Part shown: in pieces, positions 1-4,710 of the stretch | How positions within the stretch are numbered: the stretch's first letter is position 1 | Layout of the letters: the number at the start of each line of letters is the position of its first letter | Assembly (NCBI GenBank): GCA_022784805.1 | Contig: JALFYG010000168.1 | Coordinates: forward strand, 1 to 7,583 | Direction: 5' to 3' | Source: Spirochaetales bacterium | Lineage (GTDB): Bacteria; Spirochaetota; Spirochaetia; Sphaerochaetales; Sphaerochaetaceae | Length of the DNA: 7,583 bases | Notes under the pieces: generated by a model | Told to the model about the DNA's origin: nothing | Seen by the model: the letters and a program-made list of their open reading frames with translations, nothing else | Database searches by the model: none | Position numbers and translations under genes: made by a program

Positions 1-1
1 A

Positions 2-349
2 ATGGATCTCTCTGATCCTGAAATGAAGATTGCTCTTATCTATTGGCACTCTCTTTCTTCTTTGAGACTCGGTGAAAAACCATCCATGGTTAATCATGAG
101 ATCAGAAAGTGTGATGTGGGACACCATAGATCATACTTTGATGGGGTGGCTTATTTATCGGGAGAAATAAGCGAAGAAGAACTAGTAGCTCTTGCAGAGA
201 GTGAAGAGTGCGACATGGAGTATTCCATGAAGATGTATGCTCTCTATGTAGTGAAGAAAGACAAAGACATTCTCAGAAAGATACTGGAGAGGGGCGATTA
301 TTGGTTCTGCTTCTCTTCTCTTGCTGCATGGAATGAGATAAAAGAATAA
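2..349 (+). CDS. Hypothetical helical protein, probably the C-terminal part of a gene beginning upstream
   Basis: I do not recognise this protein. The frame is open from the window edge to a TAA stop. The first ATG is at base 2, so no ribosome binding site can be seen and the true start may lie outside. The 115 visible residues look soluble and mostly alpha-helical, with acidic helices such as SEEELVALAESEE followed by KMYALYVVKKDKDILRKILERG and a tail rich in aromatics (DYWFCFSSLAAW). The alternation of short helices resembles a TPR- or Sel1-like solenoid end, but no repeat consensus can be demonstrated. There is no signal peptide or membrane segment. It runs in the same direction as the pyrophosphatase gene, 46 bases upstream of that gene's preferred start, so co-transcription is possible. 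Confidence 0.6.
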   Translation: MDLSDPEMKIALIYWHSLSSLRLGEKPSMVNHEIRKCDVGHHRSYFDGVAYLSGEISEEELVALAESEECDMEYSMKMYALYVVKKDKDILRKILERGDYWFCFSSLAAWNEIKE

Positions 350-369
350 GAAGGCCTTCTTTCTTCTTT
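341..369. repeat. AT-rich inverted repeat at a gene end, weak terminator candidate
   Basis: The last codons of the first gene and the following bases form an imperfect inverted repeat: AAAGAATAAGAAGG at 341-354 facing CCTTCTTTCTTCTTT at 355-369. The centre, 348-361, is a perfect 14-base palindrome (AAGAAGGCCTTCTT). A transcript could fold into a purine/pyrimidine hairpin with GGCC as the loop, followed by a U-rich stretch. The stem is AT-rich and has almost no loop, so termination would be weak at best. Confidence 0.3.
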
Positions 370-395
370 ACCTCTTTTATGTGATACTCACACTC

Positions 396-1022
396 ATGAA
401 AGTTCTCTTAGGTACCACCAATACCTCAAAAGTCGATAGATTCTCTCATCTCCTAACGGGCTATGACATTGAATTTCTCACCCTTAATGACATAGGAAAC
501 CCAAAGGAACCGGAAGAGAAGGGAGAGACACCTGAAGAGAATGCAAGAATCAAAGCTTTGTTTTATGGTTCCTTTGCTGAGAGTGTCATCTGTAGTGATT
601 CCGGTCTCTATTTCAAAGAATTGGATATGGCGGATCCCCGACAGCCAGGGTTGAAAATAAGAACACCTATGGGGAGAAAGAGGCTCAAAGACGAAGAGAT
701 GATCGAGTATTACTCAAGTCTAATTAACTCTCTTGGTGGCAAAGTCACAGCATATTACGTTGATGGAATCGCTGTTTGTCATAAAGGGAAAGTGACTTCA
801 TTCATGAACATAGACTCAGCCCAGGAAACCGGATCTTTCTTTATGATAGATAAACCATCTTCCAATCGTTTTCTTGGGTGGCCCCTGGACTCTCTATCAA
901 TCAATATAGAAACAGGGAAATACTTTGTGGACGTTAAGAGAAATGACAGCAAGGAAAACATTATAAAAGACAAATATAAGGTATACATGTTAGAGTATTT
1001 AAAAGAGGCCTTAGAGCTATAA
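396..1022 (+). CDS. Divergent HAM1/RdgB-family non-canonical purine NTP pyrophosphatase
   Basis: Proteins of this family hydrolyse ITP, dITP or XTP to the monophosphate plus pyrophosphate in the cytosol and keep deaminated purines out of nucleic acid. Seen here (208 residues from ATG 396): the N-terminal nucleotide-binding strand with TTNTSK (7-12) in place of the usual T-x-x-N-x-x-K; the segment EKGETPEENARIKA (41-54) matching the E-x-G-x-T-x-x-EN-A-x-x-KA block; SDSGL (67-71) with the expected catalytic Asp68; and GWPLDSLSI (from 161) near the C-terminus. The part between (DPRQPGLKIRTP, DEEMIEYYSSL, YVDGIAV) matches the longer branch of the family common in gut Firmicutes and spirochaetes rather than E. 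coli RdgB. An in-frame GTG lies at 381. I prefer ATG 396 because MKVLLGTTN starts directly at the first beta strand, though neither start has a clear SD. The exact substrate is inferred from family only. Confidence 0.87.
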   Translation: MKVLLGTTNTSKVDRFSHLLTGYDIEFLTLNDIGNPKEPEEKGETPEENARIKALFYGSFAESVICSDSGLYFKELDMADPRQPGLKIRTPMGRKRLKDEEMIEYYSSLINSLGGKVTAYYVDGIAVCHKGKVTSFMNIDSAQETGSFFMIDKPSSNRFLGWPLDSLSINIETGKYFVDVKRNDSKENIIKDKYKVYMLEYLKEALEL

Positions 1023-1075
1023 TTCTCTTGATAATTGAAGGAAAAACATCGAAATAAGGCCACTGGGAGTATTCT

Positions 1076-1819
1076 ATGCCATCAAGTTGGGACCCTTGGA
1101 GAGGGTGCAGGAAATGTAGTACCGGATGTCTTCACTGTTACATATATAAGGGAGACGCCAAGAGAGGTGTAGATACTTCAGTCATCACTAAGACCAAGCA
1201 GTTTTATCGTCCTGTAGAGATAAAGAAGGATGGGGAGTATAAGATGAAGAGTGGCCTTGTCTGGCTCTGCTTCTCTTCAGATTTCCTTATCGAAGAAGCA
1301 GATTCCTGGAGAACTGACGTCTGGAAGATGATAAAAGAGAGGAAAGACTGCTCCTTTCTATTTCTTACAAAACGAATCACTAGGTTTATGGACTGTGTTC
1401 CTCCTGATTGGAATGATGGTTATGACAACGTATATGTGTGCTGTACCATCGAAGACCAGAAGACAGCAGATGAGAGGCTTGATATCTTCACATCCCTTCC
1501 CATCAAACACAGGGGAATACCTGCTCAGCCATTAGTTGGTCCAATTGATATGGAAAAGTATCTGGAGAAAATAGACCTGGTTACTGTTGGCGGTGAATCT
1601 GACATTAATGGAAGAGTGATGGACTATGAGTGGGTTCTCGATATAAGAGAGCAGTGTATAAGGACAAATACTTCTTTCACCTTCAGACAGTGCTCCACTA
1701 ACTTTATGAAAGATGGAAAACTCTATCACTTAAATACCCGTATTCTATCATCCCAAGCAAAGAAAGCAGGAATAGACTATATGGGTAGGGTGGATTATTT
1801 AGCAGAAGTATCGAGCTAG
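1076..1819 (+). CDS. DUF5131 (phage Gp37/Gp68-type) radical-SAM-like protein
   Basis: This 247-residue protein matches the DUF5131/Gp37-Gp68 family along its whole length. Landmarks are WDPWRGCRKCSTGCLHCY (5-22), KRGVDTSVITKTK (29-41), FSSDF (66-70), FLTKR (96-100) and VGGES (171-175). The family is usually regarded as a distant radical SAM TIM barrel that binds an iron-sulfur cluster through the N-terminal cysteines. Its biochemical role is not firmly established. The family pattern is C-x6-C-x2-C (C11, C18, C21). Here an extra Cys14 also creates a textbook C-x3-C-x2-C (C14, C18, C21). The start is supported by GGGAG at 1065-1069, six bases before the ATG. It lies 53 bases after the pyrophosphatase gene on the same strand with no terminator between, so the two are probably co-transcribed. 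Members occur both in phages and as chromosomal accessory genes, so the family does not prove a prophage. Confidence 0.9.
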   Translation: MPSSWDPWRGCRKCSTGCLHCYIYKGDAKRGVDTSVITKTKQFYRPVEIKKDGEYKMKSGLVWLCFSSDFLIEEADSWRTDVWKMIKERKDCSFLFLTKRITRFMDCVPPDWNDGYDNVYVCCTIEDQKTADERLDIFTSLPIKHRGIPAQPLVGPIDMEKYLEKIDLVTVGGESDINGRVMDYEWVLDIREQCIRTNTSFTFRQCSTNFMKDGKLYHLNTRILSSQAKKAGIDYMGRVDYLAEVSS

Positions 1820-1870
1820 GAAATATTTCTTTGTAATATAAGAATATACATATGAAGAGTAAGCTATAAC

Positions 1871-1879
1871 TGTTAGAAT
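1871..1879 (+). promoter_or_regulatory. Extended -10 promoter candidate for the XRE-repeat gene
   Basis: TGTTAGAAT is an extended -10 element (TG-N followed by TAGAAT, five of six matches to TATAAT). The bases where a -35 should lie (about 1851-1856, tatgaa) do not match. Transcription would begin near 1886 and give a leader of about 120 bases before ATG 2006. Confidence 0.4.
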
Positions 1880-1893
1880 AATCTTCCTTTCAA

Positions 1894-1941
1894 CTATCAA
1901 TTGAATTATCATCATTCAACTGATGCTTGATAGCTCAATTG
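1894..1941 (+). repeat. Overlapping inverted repeats in the leader of the XRE-repeat gene
   Basis: CTATCAA (1894-1900) is complementary to TTGATAG (1927-1933), and CAATTGA (1898-1904) is complementary to TCAATTG (1935-1941). The two pairings share three bases, so in RNA they exclude each other. TCAATTGA (1897-1904) is also a self-palindrome. A small GGG-AAT-CCC hairpin follows at 1942-1950. The arrangement suits an operator for the adjacent HTH protein or a switching leader. Neither is proven. Confidence 0.4.
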
Positions 1942-1994
1942 GGGAATCCCGTTTGATTATTGGGTCGTGATGAAGAAAGTCCCAGAAAGTATTC

Positions 1995-2000
1995 GGAGGT
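1995..2000 (+). promoter_or_regulatory. Ribosome binding site fixing the XRE-repeat start
   Basis: A full GGAGGT lies five bases before ATG 2006. The longer frame, from GTG 1967 or ATG 1970, has only weak G-rich sequence upstream and would add 12-13 residues ahead of the HTH domain. Confidence 0.85.
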
Positions 2001-2005
2001 ATGTT

Positions 2006-2983
2006 ATGTTTGATACGTTAAAGACAGCAAAAACAATCAGAGAAGCAAGAACAAAGAAGAACATGACCCAGATGGAGCTCAGTGATTTGATGGGAGTAAG
2101 CTATCAAGCAGTAAGCAATTGGGAGAGAGGAATCTCTATGCCTGATATCAGTAAGCTTACACTTCTATCAGAAGTACTGGGAATCGGAATAGAAGAGATC
2201 CTTGGAGGAGACAAGGAAAAGTCCACTGTTGTTGAGAAGGTTCTCAAGGAAGAGAGCGTGAACCTGGAGGAAATTGAGACTATCGCCCCGATTGTTCCAC
2301 CTTTGACAATGGAGAAAGTTGTCGAGAAAGAGAAGGAAAAAGGAAAGGTGTCATTATCATCCTTATGTGCCATTGCCCCTTTCATTGACTCATCTGTGTT
2401 GGAAGAAATATTGGAGACGATTAACGACGTCAATATAGATGACTTGGTGGCTCTGGCTCCATTTTTGGAAAGCGAGCAAATCTATAAACTCGCAATGAAA
2501 TCAGAAGGGCAGAAGCTTTCGTCTCTTGTTGCCCTTGCTCCATTTCTTGAGGGAGAGCAGATTGCTTCAATTGCAGAGAAGTGTGAGACGGAAGGTGATA
2601 TGTCCTCCCTTACAGCCCTGGCTCCTTTTATGGAGAGCGAAGATATCTCGAAGATGTTTAAAAGTATGATGGAGAAGGGAAAGATTGACAGCTTTGAAGG
2701 AGTAGGGTTTTTCTGCCATATGGATGAAGATGAGATAGACGAAATCTTCGAGAAAGCTATAAAGAATCATGACATAGATCTGATGGTTTCCCTTGCTCCA
2801 TTTAGCGACGATGATGACATAGGTGAGAAGGTTGTCAAAATGGTGAAGAGCGGAGAATACAAAGTATCGGAGATAGTACCTTTATGCCCATTCATGGATG
2901 AGGACTATATGAAAGACCTTGTGAAAGCCGCCATAAAGAATGGAGATGTATCGTCTCTATCGGAAATAGGAAGATTCCTGTAA
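2006..2983 (+). CDS. XRE-family HTH protein with about nine 27-30 residue 'LAPF' helical repeats
   Basis: The protein has 325 residues from the SD-backed ATG. Residues 7-65 form a Cro/C1-type helix-turn-helix domain: IREARTKKNMTQMELSDLMG, then VSYQAVSNWERG, with the DNA-reading helix around 32-41. A charged linker follows (VVEKEKEKGK near 105-115). The rest is a solenoid of repeats built as 'xxLVALAPFLxxEQIxxLAxK'. The conserved Phe (or its replacement) of the successive units falls at about residues 96, 126, 153, 180, 208, 236, 266, 296 and 324. Unit 6 is degenerate (VGFFCH) and the last is a truncated GRFL cap. The protein probably binds DNA as a regulator, with the acidic solenoid as a protein- or ligand-sensing part. 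The target is unknown. It stands alone between its own leader and a terminator. The repeat-rich leader (1894-1941) is a plausible autoregulatory site. Confidence 0.9.
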   Translation: MFDTLKTAKTIREARTKKNMTQMELSDLMGVSYQAVSNWERGISMPDISKLTLLSEVLGIGIEEILGGDKEKSTVVEKVLKEESVNLEEIETIAPIVPPLTMEKVVEKEKEKGKVSLSSLCAIAPFIDSSVLEEILETINDVNIDDLVALAPFLESEQIYKLAMKSEGQKLSSLVALAPFLEGEQIASIAEKCETEGDMSSLTALAPFMESEDISKMFKSMMEKGKIDSFEGVGFFCHMDEDEIDEIFEKAIKNHDIDLMVSLAPFSDDDDIGEKVVKMVKSGEYKVSEIVPLCPFMDEDYMKDLVKAAIKNGDVSSLSEIGRFL

Positions 2984-2991
2984 TCAAAAAC

Positions 2992-3024
2992 AAGGGAGAG
3001 GGAAGAATCCTTATCTCCCTTTTT
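2992..3024 (+). terminator. Intrinsic terminator after the XRE-repeat gene
   Basis: AAGGGAGA (2992-2999) pairs perfectly with TCTCCCTT (3014-3021) around a 14-base loop, and the right arm runs into five Ts (3020-3024). It begins nine bases after the TAA stop, the usual place for a Rho-independent terminator. Confidence 0.8.
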
Positions 3025-3066
3025 CATAGAATGTTTTTTGTCTGAAGAATATAATGATGCTTTTTA

Positions 3067-3098
3067 CTTAGTTTAGACTTGCTTAGTTTTGACTAAGT
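3067..3098 (+). repeat. Tandem and inverted repeats over the promoter of the DUF234 ATPase gene
   Basis: CTTAGTTTAGACT (3067-3079) recurs as CTTAGTTTTGACT (3082-3094), a 13-base direct repeat with one mismatch and a 15-base period. The second copy extends into a perfect inverted repeat, CTTAGT-TTTG-ACTAAG (3082-3097). These bases fill the region between and above the likely -35 and -10 elements, so a bound protein would control transcription. This is the expected form of a repressor site. The binding protein is unknown. Confidence 0.6.
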
Positions 3099-3106
3099 AA
3101 TATAAT
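3079..3106 (+). promoter_or_regulatory. Promoter giving a leaderless or near-leaderless ATPase mRNA
   Basis: A perfect TATAAT lies at 3101-3106, with a weak -35 TTGCTT at 3079-3084 (spacer 16). Only six bases separate the -10 from ATG 3113, so the transcript should start at or next to the A of the start codon. No SD is present (the bases before the ATG are aagagc). Confidence 0.6.
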
Positions 3107-3112
3107 AAGAGC

Positions 3113-4519
3113 ATGGCAAATGTATTCCATAATAGAAAAGAAGAATTAGATAGATTAGCCAAAAGTTATGGCTCAGATCGCTTTGAGATGATCGTCATAT
3201 GGGGGAGAAGGAGAATTGGAAAGACCCAGCTTTTAATCGAGTCACTGAAAGGAAGGAATTCCATTACATGTACTGGTCTTAAAACATCGCCAGAAAACAA
3301 CTTGAAGAGTCTAGCGGAAGCTTTCTTCTCTGTCCTTATGCCTGGGATTCCTAGTCCATCGTTCTCTTCCTACAAGGATCTTTTTGATTACTTAAACCAT
3401 CTCCCGTCTTTTCTAGAGGGCGAATACATTATAGCTCTTGATGAGTATCCATATCTCTCTGGGCCAGAAGATGAGTTATCTTCCGTCCTTCAGTATTCTA
3501 TTGATCATTATTGGTCAAAAACAAAGTTAAAACTTGTTCTTTGTGGCTCTTCAATAAGCTTTATGAAGGACAGGGTTCTCTCTGGCAATAGTCCACTTTA
3601 TGGAAGGACGACAATTTCTTTGGAAATCAAGAAATTCTTTCTTTGGGAAATGAAGGCTTATGACTGGAATTTCTCTGATGAGGAAACAGCAGTCCTCTAT
3701 TCTGCCCTTGGTGGGATACCAAGGTACTTGAATATGGTCGATCCATCAAAAAGTATGAAAGAGAATCTATATGAACTTTTCTTTGCTCCTGGTGCTCTAT
3801 TATCAGGAGAGACAGATACTCTTCTGAATGAAGAGTTCAAAGAGACTGCAAGATATTCAGACATTCTTGGAGCAATAGCTTCCGGTAAGAGTAGCCTTAA
3901 CGATATATCTGAAGCTGTAGGAATGCAGACTGGTACATCAGCTTTTTATCTTAACAGCATGATAAGGGTAGGGCTCATAAAGAAAGAAGTGCCTTATGGA
4001 AGTAAGAATAATAAAAAAGGTGTCTTTACTATCATTGATGGCCTCTTTAGGTTCCATTATCAGTTTGTCAGGCCAAATATAAACATGATTAATTTCGGGA
4101 AAGGGGATGAAACACTCAATATGAGTGTCATGCCAGCAATTCCTAGGTATATGAGTTCCGAGTGGGAGCAAATATCTATTGCTTATATGTACTCATCCTT
4201 CTCTCCGGAAAGGGATCCTTTCCTTTATAATGACTTGAGTCGTTGGTGGGCTGGAAACACAAAGACAAAGAAGCAATGTGAAATAGATATGCTTGCAACA
4301 AGTGGATACAAAGCTTTGTTTGGCGAGTGTAAATGGAATGATGAGAGAGTCGGAACCTCTATTCTAGACACTCTCATTAAACGATGTGAGCAGTTTGATT
4401 ATCAAGAAAAGTACTTTTACTTATTCTCCAAATCTGGTTTTACGGATGAACTAATAGAGACAGCTCAAGAAGAGGGAAATACAAGACTTATTGAGTTATC
4501 GGATGTTATGTCGTATTAG
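3113..4519 (+). CDS. DUF234-type P-loop ATPase with C-terminal PD-(D/E)XK-like motif
   Basis: This 468-residue protein has the full layout of the COG1672/'archaeal ATPase' group that carries a DUF234 tail. The N-terminal FHNRKEELDRL motif is followed by Walker A GRRRIGKT (31-38), Walker B YIIALDE (105-111, with Asp110 and Glu111) and a sensor strand LVLCGSS (141-147). Next come GGIPRYL, a winged-helix segment (SLNDISEAVGMQTGTSAFYLNSMIRVGLIKKE, read in two parts) and 'FRFHYQFV'. The C-terminal part contains E390-I-D392 and, twelve residues on, E405-C-K407-W, matching the D...E-x-K core of PD-(D/E)XK nucleases. The family is common in multiple copies in gut bacteria and archaea. Its role is not settled, and defence or mobile-element functions have been suggested. 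The start follows from the promoter six bases upstream and the absence of any earlier in-frame start with an SD. The gene converges on the STAND gene. Confidence 0.9.
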   Translation: MANVFHNRKEELDRLAKSYGSDRFEMIVIWGRRRIGKTQLLIESLKGRNSITCTGLKTSPENNLKSLAEAFFSVLMPGIPSPSFSSYKDLFDYLNHLPSFLEGEYIIALDEYPYLSGPEDELSSVLQYSIDHYWSKTKLKLVLCGSSISFMKDRVLSGNSPLYGRTTISLEIKKFFLWEMKAYDWNFSDEETAVLYSALGGIPRYLNMVDPSKSMKENLYELFFAPGALLSGETDTLLNEEFKETARYSDILGAIASGKSSLNDISEAVGMQTGTSAFYLNSMIRVGLIKKEVPYGSKNNKKGVFTIIDGLFRFHYQFVRPNINMINFGKGDETLNMSVMPAIPRYMSSEWEQISIAYMYSSFSPERDPFLYNDLSRWWAGNTKTKKQCEIDMLATSGYKALFGECKWNDERVGTSILDTLIKRCEQFDYQEKYFYLFSKSGFTDELIETAQEEGNTRLIELSDVMSY

Positions 4520-4651
4520 ACCGATAAATTAAAATGATGGTATACAAAAATGCTTACTAATTCTTTCTCTTTGTCGAGGGAAAAGAAGTATTAAACTCCG
4601 AGTATCATAAAGAAAGAATGGAAAAAGTTTAAAAGGAATAAGAATTACAAA

Positions 4652-4710
4652 AACTTCCTCTCATATCACAAGTCACTCTCTCGGGAGAGGGCTGGAGTTA
4701 TCTTTTTTTT
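4652..4710. terminator. Bidirectional terminator between the convergent ATPase and STAND genes
   Basis: AACT-T-CC (4652-4658) pairs with GGAGTT (4694-4699), and inside it CCTCTC (4657-4662) can alternatively pair with GAGAGG (4685-4690) or CTCT with AGAG (4678-4689). Reading rightward, the stem is followed by eight Ts (4703-4710). Reading leftward, by AGTTTTT. The right arm and T run overlap the stop and last three codons of the minus-strand gene. The remaining bases between the two genes (4520-4651) show only a loose ATTCTTTC/GAAAGAAT inverted repeat at 4560-4567 and 4612-4619. Confidence 0.6.

Noticed and set aside
779..1063. Minus-strand open frame of 94 codons.
   Set aside because: It overlaps the pyrophosphatase gene in antisense, including its conserved GWPLDS region, and shows no family features.
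1076..1819. Reading the DUF5131 (Gp37/Gp68) gene as proof of a prophage.
   Set aside because: No structural, lysis, integrase or terminase gene is nearby, and this family is common on bacterial chromosomes outside phages.
2104..2770. Minus-strand frames at 2104-2433 and 2567-2770.
   Set aside because: They are antisense shadows of the repeat protein. Their regularity only mirrors the sense repeats.
4560..4619. ATTCTTTC/GAAAGAAT inverted repeat as a terminator.
   Set aside because: The loop is 44 bases, the stem is AT-rich, and no T run follows. The 4652-4710 structure fits far better.
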